This document shows positions 1 through 7,416 of a stretch of DNA of 15,381 nt, one piece after another. The translations under genes were made by a program, and so were the position numbers. The notes beneath the pieces were generated by a model. It searched no databases. It was not told the DNA's origin and worked only from the letters and a program-made list of their open reading frames with translations. This stretch comes from CBDVBZ01 sp965372355 (GTDB lineage Bacteria > Krumholzibacteriota > Krumholzibacteriia > WVZY01): the NCBI GenBank assembly GCA_965372355.1, contig CBDVBZ010000088.1:1-15381 (forward strand). The letters are read 5' to 3'. Numbering within the stretch: position 1 is the first letter of the stretch; the number at the start of each line of letters is the position of its first letter.

Positions 1-57
1 GAACCAGCGACCACTAGCCCCCCATGCTAGTGCGCTACCGGACTGCGCCACGCCCCG
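1..57 (-). tRNA. tRNA-Pro (anticodon GGG), 3' part cut by the window edge
   Basis: On the minus strand the sequence starts with a CGGGGCG acceptor arm at 57-51, followed by a D arm of GCGC...GCGC and an anticodon arm CTAGC-ATGGGGG-GCTAG. The seven-base loop reads U33 then GGG, which gives a proline anticodon. The variable loop and the start of the T arm are visible, and the T loop, 3' acceptor strand and CCA end lie outside the window. The body closely resembles bacterial proline tRNAs from memory. It lies 39 bp downstream of the MerR-like gene on the same strand, so it may be read through from that operon or from its own promoter overlapping the merR stop. Confidence 0.93.
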
Positions 58-71
58 ACTCCGATTGGGGG

Positions 72-100
72 AGTCTATCAGCGACGATGCGGTGCATCAA
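72..100 (-). promoter_or_regulatory. Possible sigma70-type promoter for tRNA-Pro
   Basis: Read on the minus strand, TTGATG (100-95) and TAGACT (77-72) are 17 bp apart, each matching four of six consensus bases. Transcription would start near position 65, a few bases before the tRNA 5' end at 57. The -35 element overlaps the stop codon of the upstream merR gene. A small palindrome (GATGC-acc-GCATC, 98-86) lies in the spacer. The fit in spacing and place is good, but short hexamer matches are common by chance. Confidence 0.4.
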
Positions 101-507
101 GGGGAATCGGCTTCCTCGCGTTGCTCCTCGTGCTCGACCTCGTCGGTAAGCATCTCACGAAGCTCCAGGAGCTCGTTCTTGATTGACATCAGCACCTGAC
201 GCGCCGCTGGATCGGCAAACGGAATTTGCAGCTGGCTGATCAGGGGGTCGGGGTTGCCGTAGTGCTCCTGGAGTTTCTTACGCGCGCCACTAATCGTGAA
301 CTTCTCTTTGTAGAGCAGATCTCTTATCACCAGCACGGCCTTGATGTCCTTTGGGCGGTAGTTCCGGTTGCCCGCCCGGTTTTTCTTTGGCTTGAGGCTC
401 GGAAACTCCGTCTCCCAGTAGCGGAGCACATGCGCTTTTACACCTGTCATATCGCTGACTTCACTAATGGAGTAGTACATCTTGCTCGACCCCGTCCGGT
501 ATCTCAT
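97..507 (-). CDS. Small MerR-family transcriptional regulator
   Basis: This 136-residue protein is a DNA-binding MerR-type regulator. The winged helix-turn-helix spans about residues 11-80: YYSISEVSDMTG is the first HTH, then HVLRYWE, the wing with NRNYR, and IRDLLYKEKFTISGARKKL. The C-terminal part (about 105-135) is a short leucine- and glutamate-rich helix, probably for dimerisation. There is no metal- or drug-binding domain, so the ligand is unknown. Similar short MerR proteins sit next to ihfA or tRNA-Pro in deltaproteobacterial genomes, as known from memory. The start at 507 overlaps the gpsA stop (ATGA) and has a purine-rich AGGAGGGGG upstream at a slightly long distance. An internal ATG at 480 gives a protein starting MYYSISEV and is a real alternative. 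The family call is firm, the target genes are unknown. Confidence 0.9.
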   Translation of the reverse strand: MRYRTGSSKMYYSISEVSDMTGVKAHVLRYWETEFPSLKPKKNRAGNRNYRPKDIKAVLVIRDLLYKEKFTISGARKKLQEHYGNPDPLISQLQIPFADPAARQVLMSIKNELLELREMLTDEVEHEEQREEADSP

Positions 508-1559
508 AGCGGACTACCCCCTCCTTTTGTCGCTGCCCGCATCCAACTCATCTCTTGTTGGGGCGGACGGTTCATCAGTTGATTGATCGCTTTTCTGGCA
601 TCGACGTTGTTGTACAAAACGGCATAAACACTGGAAATTATGGGGAGATCCACGTTCATCTTCTTGCCCATGTCCACGGCCGCCCGCGTTGTGCGCACAC
701 CTTCGGCCACCATCACCATCTGACCAAGAATTTGCTCGAGTGATTCTCCTTTACCGATTCGCTCACCGACGTGCCGGTTGCGGCTGTGCCGGCTCAGAGC
801 GGTCGCAATCAGATCGCCGATACCGGCAAGCCCGGAAAACGTTTCCGCCTTGGCCCCGAGGGCGCACCCAAGCCGGGTGATCTCCACGAGTCCTCGTGTC
901 AGCAACGCCGCTTTGGTATTGTCCCCGTACCCGAGGCCGTCGCACACACCCGCGGCGATCGCGATGATGTTCTTGAGTGCGACTCCGACTTCGACACCCA
1001 CCACATCGCTGTTCGTATACACGCGAAAATACGGCCGGAAGAATGCTTCCTGAACGCGACCCGTGACCTTGGCGTCGATACCCGCCGCCACAACGGACGT
1101 GGGCATCTGCCGGCTGACCTCCTCGGCATGACTGGGTCCAGCCAGGGTGCAGATCTGCCCGGCATCCACCGGCAGCTCGTCGGCCAGCACCTCGCTCATT
1201 CTCGCGAGTGTCCCCTCCTCGAGCCCCTTCGAAGCGTTGACAACGATCGTTTCCTTGGCGATACGACCCGTCTCCGCCGCGAGCTTCGCCACGTTGCGAG
1301 TGACGTGACTCGGCACGACAGACAGAACCAGATCTGCATCGGACAAAGCCGCCGCGATATCCGTCTCGATCGATATCGACTCCGCGATCGCGATCCCTGG
1401 CAGAAACCGCTTGTTTTCTCGTTCGTTGCGCAGCGCTTCGGCGAACTCTTCGTAGAACTCCCAGAGCTTTACCCGATGTTTGTTCTCATCGAGCAACACT
1501 GCGAGGGTTGTGCCCCAGCTGCCGGCGCCCAATACCGCTATTTTGAGTCTATCCCCCAT
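504..1559 (-). CDS. gpsA: NAD(P)H-dependent glycerol-3-phosphate dehydrogenase
   Basis: GpsA reduces dihydroxyacetone phosphate to sn-glycerol-3-phosphate in the cytoplasm, supplying the backbone for phospholipids. The N-terminus carries the Rossmann dinucleotide motif GAGSWG (residues 11-16), then VVPSH (81-85), NASKG (108-112) and LAGPSHAEEV (139-148). The helical C-terminal domain holds the catalytic-lysine segment VALKNIIAIAAG (193-204), GYGDNTKAALLTRG (210-223) and SRNRHVG (259-265), all family landmarks. The 351 residues are slightly longer than usual because of a polar C-terminal tail. The ATG at 1559 has GGGGG upstream and overlaps the plsY stop by 11 bp; its own stop overlaps the merR start (ATGA). 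Its product is the acceptor used by PlsY, encoded immediately upstream, so the pair is a coherent functional unit. One small deviation: the usual threonine/cysteine stretch after GDL is IATALSRHS here. Confidence 0.97.
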   Translation of the reverse strand: MGDRLKIAVLGAGSWGTTLAVLLDENKHRVKLWEFYEEFAEALRNERENKRFLPGIAIAESISIETDIAAALSDADLVLSVVPSHVTRNVAKLAAETGRIAKETIVVNASKGLEEGTLARMSEVLADELPVDAGQICTLAGPSHAEEVSRQMPTSVVAAGIDAKVTGRVQEAFFRPYFRVYTNSDVVGVEVGVALKNIIAIAAGVCDGLGYGDNTKAALLTRGLVEITRLGCALGAKAETFSGLAGIGDLIATALSRHSRNRHVGERIGKGESLEQILGQMVMVAEGVRTTRAAVDMGKKMNVDLPIISSVYAVLYNNVDARKAINQLMNRPPQQEMSWMRAATKGGGSPL

Positions 1560-2193
1560 GATCCCCCTGTCTGTGCCGTCGCAATACCGGCTCCGTGCCG
1601 GCCAAAAGTCTTTTTATGTTGCTGTGGTGTTTGGCCAGGACTACCACCATGATGGCAAACGACAAGATGAGCAGAGAGCGATCGCCCGGCACCAGTTCAA
1701 GACGCTGCGAGATGTACACCATCAACGGCAGAGCGATCGACGACCCCATACTTGCAACCGAGACGATCCGTGTCACGCCGAAGACGGTCGCGAAGACTGC
1801 AAACGCTCCGAGAAACGCCGCCGGCGCCAACGCGAGAAAGACACCGGCCGTTGTCGCAATTCCCTTTCCGCCCTTGAAACGGATGAACACCGAGAACATA
1901 TGCCCGATAACGGCAAAAAACCCTCCGATGTACATCAACCACAGATCGGGGATCGTGTGGCCGGGGCTATACGCCGCCGCAAAGAAGACCGGCAGAAAGC
2001 CCTTGGCAATATCTGCAACGAGCACCAGCAAGGCGATCTTCGCCCCGAGGAACCGGAAGGTATTCGTCGCACCCAGGTTTCCGCTGCCGTGCTCCCTCAG
2101 ATCGATACCCGCGAAGATCTTTCCCGCGATGTAGCTAAACGGGATTGCTCCCGAGAGGTAACTGACCAGGGCTACGACGAAAACACCCGTCAT
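1549..2193 (-). CDS. plsY: Acyl-phosphate:glycerol-3-phosphate acyltransferase
   Basis: PlsY is an inner-membrane enzyme that transfers an acyl chain from acyl-phosphate to glycerol-3-phosphate, giving lysophosphatidic acid, the first committed step of phospholipid synthesis in most bacteria. The 214-residue protein is strongly hydrophobic, with several predicted membrane segments. All three conserved cytoplasmic loops are present: SGAIPFSYIAGK with HGSGNLGATNTFR (14-47), the glycine-rich GHMFSVFIRFKGGKGIATT (97-115) and the C-terminal HSNIKRLLAGTEP (190-202). The ATG at 2193 follows the der stop directly (TAG-ATG) with a GGAGAGG ribosome site inside the end of der. Its end overlaps gpsA by 11 bp, which suggests translational coupling with the enzyme making its substrate. 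The C-terminal tail beyond the last motif is polar and short. Its expected partner PlsX is not in the window. Confidence 0.97.
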   Translation of the reverse strand: MTGVFVVALVSYLSGAIPFSYIAGKIFAGIDLREHGSGNLGATNTFRFLGAKIALLVLVADIAKGFLPVFFAAAYSPGHTIPDLWLMYIGGFFAVIGHMFSVFIRFKGGKGIATTAGVFLALAPAAFLGAFAVFATVFGVTRIVSVASMGSSIALPLMVYISQRLELVPGDRSLLILSFAIMVVVLAKHHSNIKRLLAGTEPVLRRHRQGDHGG

Positions 2194-3525
2194 CTAATCC
2201 TCTCCTCGTTTCTCGCGCTCGCTCAGCTTGATTCTGACAACCGTTCCGGTGAACGGATAGAGTCGCCGCAACTGATTGTTCACATACCGCAGATAGGAAC
2301 GATCGAAGAACGCCCGTTTGTTGACAAAGAAAACAAATGTCGGCGGCCCGACCCCCACCTGCGTCGCGTAATAGATCTTGCCCCGACCACCCCCGTGTGA
2401 CGGAATCGCCCGTCGCTTGACGACATCATCAACGAAGCGATTGAACTCGCTCGTGGCCACACGTTGCTCACGGGTCTTTCCAATCTCCCACGCCATCTCG
2501 AGCACGCGGTTGACACGCTGGTGTGTGAGCGCGGACACGAAGAGCACCGGCGCGTACGAGAGAAAGGCAAAGTTTCGGCGAATACGTCGCTCGAATTCGG
2601 GCACGGTTTGGTCCGTCTTGTCCTCGATCAGATCCCATTTGTTCACACAGAACAGAATGCCCTTGCCGGCCTTGTGGGCGTAACTGGCTACTTTCACATC
2701 CTGATTCGCGATCTCCTGCGATGCATCGAGCATGACAACAACGACATCCGCGCGGGAAATCGTGTCGATACTCTTCAGAGCCGTGATCGACGTCAGCCCG
2801 TCCTTTGACTTCGAGCGGCGCCTTATACCGGCCGTGTCGACCAGCGTGATATCGTGCGAATGCCATCGTATACGCAGATCAACGCTATCCCGCGTCGTTC
2901 CCGGTCTTGAATCGACGATGTTCGCATCGGCACCCACGAGTGCATTGACGAGACTCGATTTGCCGACGTTCGGACGTCCGACGAGCGCAAGTCTCAGTTC
3001 GTCTCCAACGCGCTCCCTGGAGATTTTCGGAAGACCCTTGATGACTTCGTCGAGGAGATCTCCCACGCCCTGCCCGTGAAGCGCGCTGATCGCATACACC
3101 TGCTCGAACCCGAGGCTGAAGAACTCAGATGCGGCGTGCTGGGCAACAACCTTTTCGCACTTGTTGACGGCAACGATAACCGTGGTATCGATCTCACGCA
3201 TGTGGTTGGCCACGTCGATATCGGTTGCGGTTACCCCGCTCTGTGCATCCGTAACCAGAATCATCACGTCAGAGGTCAGGGCCTCGTCCAGCGCCCGCGC
3301 CTCGACCTCCTGGATCAGTTCGTCATCGAGCCCCGAGAAGAGTCCGCCGGTGTCTATCAGCTCGAAACTCACTCCCGCCCATTCCGCATCCATTCGCTGT
3401 ACATCACGCGTCACGCCCGATGACTCGTGCACGATGGCCCGGCGCTTTCCCGTAATCCGGTTGAAAAGCGTCGACTTCCCCACATTCGGTCTTCCAACGA
3501 TTGCCACGCGTCCCGCTTTTCTCAT
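2194..3525 (-). CDS. der: Ribosome biogenesis GTPase Der (EngA)
   Basis: Der is a double-GTPase needed for late maturation of the 50S ribosomal subunit. Two tandem G domains are seen. G domain 1 has GRPNVGKS (11-18), SGVTRD (36-41), DTGG (58-61) and NKCE (121-124). G domain 2 has GRPNVGKS (183-190), PGTTRD (208-213), DTAG (230-233) and NKWD (295-298). The C-terminal KH-like domain (about 355-436) includes YYATQVGVGPPTFVFFVN. The length of 443 fits the family. The first G4 motif is NKCE rather than NKxD; I recall NKCE in some other Der proteins, so it is probably a natural variant. The ATG at 3525 has AGGTGAT upstream. The gene starts 29 bp after the lipoprotein gene and abuts plsY, consistent with one transcript. 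Confidence 0.98.
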   Translation of the reverse strand: MRKAGRVAIVGRPNVGKSTLFNRITGKRRAIVHESSGVTRDVQRMDAEWAGVSFELIDTGGLFSGLDDELIQEVEARALDEALTSDVMILVTDAQSGVTATDIDVANHMREIDTTVIVAVNKCEKVVAQHAASEFFSLGFEQVYAISALHGQGVGDLLDEVIKGLPKISRERVGDELRLALVGRPNVGKSSLVNALVGADANIVDSRPGTTRDSVDLRIRWHSHDITLVDTAGIRRRSKSKDGLTSITALKSIDTISRADVVVVMLDASQEIANQDVKVASYAHKAGKGILFCVNKWDLIEDKTDQTVPEFERRIRRNFAFLSYAPVLFVSALTHQRVNRVLEMAWEIGKTREQRVATSEFNRFVDDVVKRRAIPSHGGGRGKIYYATQVGVGPPTFVFFVNKRAFFDRSYLRYVNNQLRRLYPFTGTVVRIKLSEREKRGED

Positions 3526-3554
3526 TCCTCATCACCTTAGATCGATCACGCATC

Positions 3555-4304
3555 TCATTCGCTCGCCTCCAGGAGCGACTCCAGAATCCTCGTCGCCTCG
3601 CTACCCGTTAGCCGCACGTTGCCTTGGGCTTCGAGACCAGGGCCCGAAGACGCGACAACGCCTCGCATCCCGTTCGGAAAATGCGCGTCCACGGCCTCGT
3701 CCGGGATACCGGCTGCCCGGGCCAACCTCAGGACGGTTACGTAGAACGCGGGATACGTAACCTCGGCATCGGCGCGAAACGAGCCATCCGCCAGAGGCAG
3801 CATGATGCCCGCTGCCTGCATACGGCTTGCGTACACGCTTGCCCAGTGGGTTTGCATGTCGGCAGCGCTCCTGGCAGGGACGGTCTGATACTCGAGCATC
3901 CGGCCAAACAGGTTGTCGATCAGCGCGGCGAGCTGGCCACGCGTCATGGATTCTTGTGTCCCTATGATTCTCGGTGTAGATCGGAGATGTTGCTGGGCAG
4001 TAGCGAGATACTGATCGAATTCGATACCGCCCCCCAGGAGTTGGCCGCTCGAGAACGCGTCGGCCGCATGAGCATAGTCGCCGAGTGACAGGTAGCTGCG
4101 ACCGAGATATAGATACGTGGTTTGAAGATCCCCTTCCGATTCGAGCTTTCCAGTCAGCTCAATGAGAGCCTCGACGGCCTTTTCGTACTCGCCTGAGATA
4201 TGGAGGGCGATGGCCGAATCAAGCTCCTCACTCCCGCGCGGTTTGGTGTCCCGACCCGAGCACCCCACCGAGACCAGCGTCACCGCGGCGAGCAAGACGA
4301 CCAT
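3555..4304 (-). CDS. Predicted lipoprotein with TPR-like and SLH-like regions
   Basis: I do not recognise a named family. The protein starts with a short hydrophobic signal ending in VSVGC, a permissive lipobox with the lipidated cysteine at residue 15. Residues about 26-105 look like TPR repeats (LHISGEYEKAVEAL; YLYLGRSYLSLGDYAHAADAF). Residues about 119-245 resemble three worn S-layer-homology repeats: MTRGQLAALI (120-129), then HWASVYASRMQAAGI with DGSFRADAEVTY (153-184), and VRLTGSEATRILESLL (230-245). SLH domains classically bind secondary cell-wall polymers or peptidoglycan, so an envelope-tethering role is plausible but inferred. The ATG at 4304 is preceded by AGGAAAG; no other ATG, GTG or TTG start was seen in frame upstream. 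The gene lies between tRNA-Gly and der, with no terminator in between. The signal lacks basic residues after the start, which is atypical. Confidence 0.82.
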   Translation of the reverse strand: MVVLLAAVTLVSVGCSGRDTKPRGSEELDSAIALHISGEYEKAVEALIELTGKLESEGDLQTTYLYLGRSYLSLGDYAHAADAFSSGQLLGGGIEFDQYLATAQQHLRSTPRIIGTQESMTRGQLAALIDNLFGRMLEYQTVPARSAADMQTHWASVYASRMQAAGIMLPLADGSFRADAEVTYPAFYVTVLRLARAAGIPDEAVDAHFPNGMRGVVASSGPGLEAQGNVRLTGSEATRILESLLEASE

Positions 4305-4344
4305 GGCTTTCCTGGAATTATCGATATGCAGCGTCCTTGTAGTT

Positions 4345-4420
4345 TGGAGCGGGCAACGGGACTCGAACCCGCGACCCTCAGCTTGGGAAGCTGATACTCT
4401 ACCAACTGAGTTATGCCCGC
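4345..4420 (-). tRNA. tRNA-Gly (anticodon CCC), CCA encoded
   Basis: The minus strand gives a complete 76-nt cloverleaf. The acceptor arm GCGGGCA (4420-4414) pairs fully with TGCCCGC (4355-4349). The D arm is ACTC/GAGT, the anticodon arm is TCAGC-TTCCCAA-GCTGA with anticodon CCC, and the T arm is GCGGG-TTCGAGT-CCCGT. The discriminator base is U, as expected for bacterial glycine tRNA, and the 3' CCA is encoded (4347-4345). It is followed after 40 bp by the lipoprotein gene with no terminator-like structure, so the tRNA is probably processed from the leader of the der operon mRNA. Confidence 0.97.
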
Positions 4421-4439
4421 CCTTCGTTTAACAGCTGTT

Positions 4440-4468
4440 GTTCTATCATCTTAGCTCGGTCATGTCAA
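4440..4468 (-). promoter_or_regulatory. Sigma70-type promoter for tRNA-Gly and the der operon
   Basis: On the minus strand a perfect TTGACA (4468-4463) is followed after 17 bp by TAGAAC (4445-4440). Transcription would begin near 4433, about a dozen bases before the tRNA 5' end. The promoter sits in the 55-bp gap between the end of miaA and the tRNA. With no terminator seen after the tRNA, it may drive the lipoprotein-der-plsY-gpsA-merR genes as well. Confidence 0.65.
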
Positions 4469-4475
4469 GTGGCAT

Positions 4476-5414
4476 TTAAAGTCCGCTCTGGCCCGTGATG
4501 AAGCTTCTGAGCTTATCCCCGGCGTCCGGCTCACCGATATCCACCCAATGCGCCTCCCGTATGCTCCGAAAGAACGTCTCCTGGCGTTTCGCATACTGCT
4601 GGGTGAGTGTGATGACCTGACCCATCGTTGCCATGGGGTCGGCACCGTTCTGAAGCGCGTCGGCGATGGACCGGTAACCGAGGCTGTTCATGGCGGGGGC
4701 ATCCGAAACACACCCCGTCTCCAGAAGTCCAGCCACTTCTTCGACCCAGCCCATGCGAAACATCTTAACCGTCCGTTGCGCGATTCTCTCACGGAGTGCT
4801 GGCCGTGGAAGCGTGAGTACGATACGCAGATCGTTATGCGTCGCTCTTCCCTCGCGACGCCGGTGCTCGTCGAGATGTTCGCTGTGCGTCCTGCCGGTGG
4901 TCAGATACACCTCCAGGGCGCGCGAGATACGAACACGGTCGTTTGGCGAGAGCTCTCGGCTACGTGCCGGATCCACCGCGCCGAGTTCGGCGTAGAGTTC
5001 CAAAGTCGCCTTGCCCTCCAGTCCGGCCCGGATCGATTTGAGCTCGTCCTCGCTTGCATCGATGTCAATCAACCCATCGAAAAACGCTCGAAAGTAGAGT
5101 CCCGTCCCGCCGACCAGAAACGGTAGTTTATCCCGCGAGCGGATGTTCGCGATGACTTCATCGACGAGGCGGAGATGAGTCCCCGCGCTGCTGGACTCTA
5201 CGGGATCGAGCGTATTGATGAGATGATGGCGGATGCGCTCGAGTTGTGCTGCGGACGGCTTCGCCGTCCCGATATCGAGACCGCGATAGACCTGTCGCGA
5301 ATCCATCGACACGATCTCACCGGCAAACATCTCCGCCAGCTCAATGGCCACCTCGGTCTTGCCGGTGGCCGTCGCGCCCATGATCGCAACGACGTGAGCG
5401 GATGTCGGATTCAT
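4476..5414 (-). CDS. miaA: tRNA dimethylallyltransferase
   Basis: MiaA transfers a dimethylallyl group to N6 of adenosine 37 in tRNAs reading UNN codons, the first step toward ms2i6A. The 312-residue protein has the P-loop GATATGKT (13-20), the family signature DSRQVYRGLDIGTAKP (38-53), GGTGLY (102-107), LGYRSI (245-250) and the C-terminal QQYAKRQETFFR (272-283). The ATG at 5414 overlaps the mutL stop by one base (TAATG), which indicates coupled translation. A frame extension to 5579 would run into mutL and adds a sequence with no family likeness, so it was not used. mutL-miaA adjacency is common across Gram-negative bacteria. Hfq, often next, is absent: the tRNA-Gly promoter follows instead. 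Confidence 0.97.
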   Translation of the reverse strand: MNPTSAHVVAIMGATATGKTEVAIELAEMFAGEIVSMDSRQVYRGLDIGTAKPSAAQLERIRHHLINTLDPVESSSAGTHLRLVDEVIANIRSRDKLPFLVGGTGLYFRAFFDGLIDIDASEDELKSIRAGLEGKATLELYAELGAVDPARSRELSPNDRVRISRALEVYLTTGRTHSEHLDEHRRREGRATHNDLRIVLTLPRPALRERIAQRTVKMFRMGWVEEVAGLLETGCVSDAPAMNSLGYRSIADALQNGADPMATMGQVITLTQQYAKRQETFFRSIREAHWVDIGEPDAGDKLRSFITGQSGL

Positions 5415-7255
5415 TATCTTCTCAGAAACCAGCCCTCGATCTCTTCCAGCGAGATCCGCTGAATCGTGGGCCTGCCGTGGGGGCAAGAATACGGATTGGG
5501 TACGGCGAAAAGCTGATCTGCCAGCATTTTCATCTCCTGGATGCCGAGCTTCTGCCCGGCTTTGACGGCGCTCCGGCACGCGAAACTCGCGATGATGCGG
5601 TCGGTATGTGTCTCGCCCGGGGAGCGATCCTGGAGAACGTCATCGAAGATGGTCCTGAGGAGATTGCCCTCGTCCCAGTTTCTCAAGCCCTGGGGGTATC
5701 CCCGGACCAGGACGCTCTTGCCGCCGAACGGTTCGAGATGAAAACCGAGTTTCTCAAACGTCTCTTTCGACGATCGAAATACCTCGAGTTCGCTTAGCGA
5801 CAATTCGAGATGGATCGGAAAAAGGATCTGTTGCGAAACGGGAATCTCGCTCTCGATCTGGCTTTTGCTCGTATCGTAGATAATCCTCTCGTGTGCAGCG
5901 TGCTGGTCGATAACGACGATTCCACCGCGCACCTGGATAAAGATAAAAGAATTGTTGAATTGCCAGAAAAGTCCCGCATCGCTCTGGATCCCATTCTGCT
6001 CCAGCGCTTCTTGCGCTGCCTCGTGCGCGTCCTTGTTATCCTGCGTATTCTGCAACGACAGCTGCGGATTGAGTTCGACCCGTGACGCGTGTCCCTTCAT
6101 ATACGACGAATACGCGTCCTTGATCTGCGTCTGGTACGATCCGTCGTCCGCGTTTTGAACGCGCGGAGACTCGGACGGAACAGGCTCAAGACCGCCTGAG
6201 GGCGCCGGTACGATCTCCGGCAATCTCGCCACACCCGTGTAGCTCACGCCAATCGACGACTCGGACCTCCCGGACAGCGCGCTTTTCAACGCACGGCGGA
6301 TCACGTCGAACACCAGACGTGGGTTGTTGAGACGAACCTCCAGCTTGGTCGGATGAACGTTGACGTCGACTTCCTCGTACGGCGCCTCGAGCGACAGGAC
6401 AACCACGGGAAACCGTTTTGGCGGTATCACGCGCCGATACGCCTCCATAATCGCCCGAATCATCGTACGTTCCTTGACGAGCCGGCGATTCACAAACAGA
6501 TACTGATGATTGCGATTGGCCCGCGTGTGTGTCGGGAGACTCGCGAATCCGCGAACCCGGTACGGGCCGCTACCATCCGACTTGACCTCGACCATGTGTT
6601 TCATTGTCGCCGAACCAAGAATCGATGACACGCGCTCGCGCCACGACCCGGCGGGAACGAGATCGACAACCGGTTTGCTGTCCTCGGAATAGTGAATTTC
6701 CAATGCGGGGTCGATTAGCGCAAACGACAGAACCGCTTCAAGGATGCGTCTGCGTTCCGTTGTTCCCGACTTGAGAAACTTCCTTCTCGCCGGCGTATTG
6801 AAGAAGAGCTCACGGACGCTGACCGTTGTGCCACGTTCGTGGGCCGCCGGCTTGCTGTCGACAACCGCCTTGCCTTCGGTGCGGAGAGACCAGCCTTCGC
6901 CGTTCCTCCGTTCGCTCGACGAAAGTTCGAAACGCGACACCGACGATATGCTCGCCAGAGCTTCCCCCCGGAAACCGTAACTCTGGACCCGGAACAGATC
7001 CGATGAATGTTCGATCTTGCTCGTCGCAAAACTCTTCGCGGCCAGCGCGACGTCATCAGAACCCATGCCACAACCGTCATCGTGCACCTCAATGAGCTTC
7101 ACGCCGGCGCCGCGGGTCCGGATCGTCACCGACCTCGCCCCCGCATCCAGCGAGTTCTCGAGCAGCTCTTTGACCACCGATGCGGGTCTTTCCACCACTT
7201 CCCCGGCGGCAATCTGCCGCGCGACATCCTCCGCCAAGACCTTGATCTTACCCAT
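5414..7255 (-). CDS. mutL: DNA mismatch repair protein MutL (endonuclease type)
   Basis: MutL couples mismatch recognition by MutS to strand removal. The N-terminal GHKL ATPase has ENSLDAG (33-39), DDGCGM (59-64), GFRGEAL (94-100) and RGTTVSVRELFFNTPARRKF (141-160). The linker (about 330-420) is polar. The C-terminal dimerisation domain carries the nicking-site motifs: DQHAAHERIIYD (450-461), ACRSAVKAG (559-567) and CPHGRP (591-596). QQILFP (475-480) fits the QxxLxP sliding-clamp-binding motif. These mark a MutL with its own endonuclease, as expected where there is no MutH. The usual last glutamate of DQHAxxExxxxE is aspartate here, a conservative change. The ATG at 7255 has AGGGAG upstream. 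The stop overlaps miaA, and a long repeat-bearing gap lies upstream. The length of 613 is normal. Confidence 0.98.
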   Translation of the reverse strand: MGKIKVLAEDVARQIAAGEVVERPASVVKELLENSLDAGARSVTIRTRGAGVKLIEVHDDGCGMGSDDVALAAKSFATSKIEHSSDLFRVQSYGFRGEALASISSVSRFELSSSERRNGEGWSLRTEGKAVVDSKPAAHERGTTVSVRELFFNTPARRKFLKSGTTERRRILEAVLSFALIDPALEIHYSEDSKPVVDLVPAGSWRERVSSILGSATMKHMVEVKSDGSGPYRVRGFASLPTHTRANRNHQYLFVNRRLVKERTMIRAIMEAYRRVIPPKRFPVVVLSLEAPYEEVDVNVHPTKLEVRLNNPRLVFDVIRRALKSALSGRSESSIGVSYTGVARLPEIVPAPSGGLEPVPSESPRVQNADDGSYQTQIKDAYSSYMKGHASRVELNPQLSLQNTQDNKDAHEAAQEALEQNGIQSDAGLFWQFNNSFIFIQVRGGIVVIDQHAAHERIIYDTSKSQIESEIPVSQQILFPIHLELSLSELEVFRSSKETFEKLGFHLEPFGGKSVLVRGYPQGLRNWDEGNLLRTIFDDVLQDRSPGETHTDRIIASFACRSAVKAGQKLGIQEMKMLADQLFAVPNPYSCPHGRPTIQRISLEEIEGWFLRR

Positions 7256-7300
7256 TCTGTCTCCCTTTTTTGCGTCTGTGCCCGTGGGTCGGCTGCGGGT

Positions 7301-7333
7301 CCTCGCCTGCCTGTCCTCTGAAAGAGGGTCCCC
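7301..7333. repeat. Direct repeat, copy 1 (33 bp)
   Basis: This unit matches 7417-7449 at 30 of 33 positions without gaps, and the central 21 bp (7309-7329) are identical. It contains the short inverted repeat CCTCT-gaa-AGAGG (7316-7328). The two copies are offset by exactly 116 bp. Confidence 0.85.
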
Positions 7334-7416
7334 GGAGGGGGTCGTCGATTAGCCCACAAGTGCTCGTAGGGCTCCGCTCTTGCGGGACGACGCCACCCAC
7401 AGCCTACGTCTTCAAT

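Noticed and set aside
1..507. Integration site or genomic island at tRNA-Pro
   Set aside because: No integrase, no repeated tRNA 3' end and no change in gene character are visible; the 3' end of the tRNA is outside the window, so this cannot be tested further here.
771..2400. Two overlapping plus-strand open frames of about 300 codons each
   Set aside because: They lie exactly opposite gpsA, plsY and the end of der, which match their families along their full length. The plus-strand translations are arginine/histidine-rich with no recognisable domain, typical antisense shadows in GC-rich DNA.
4304..4345. Terminator between tRNA-Gly and the lipoprotein gene
   Set aside because: The 40-bp gap has no inverted repeat followed by a T-run on the minus strand.
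5415..5579. Extended N-terminus for MiaA from an ATG at 5579
   Set aside because: The extension lies inside mutL and has no family likeness. The ATG at 5414, overlapping the mutL stop, gives the normal MiaA start and length.
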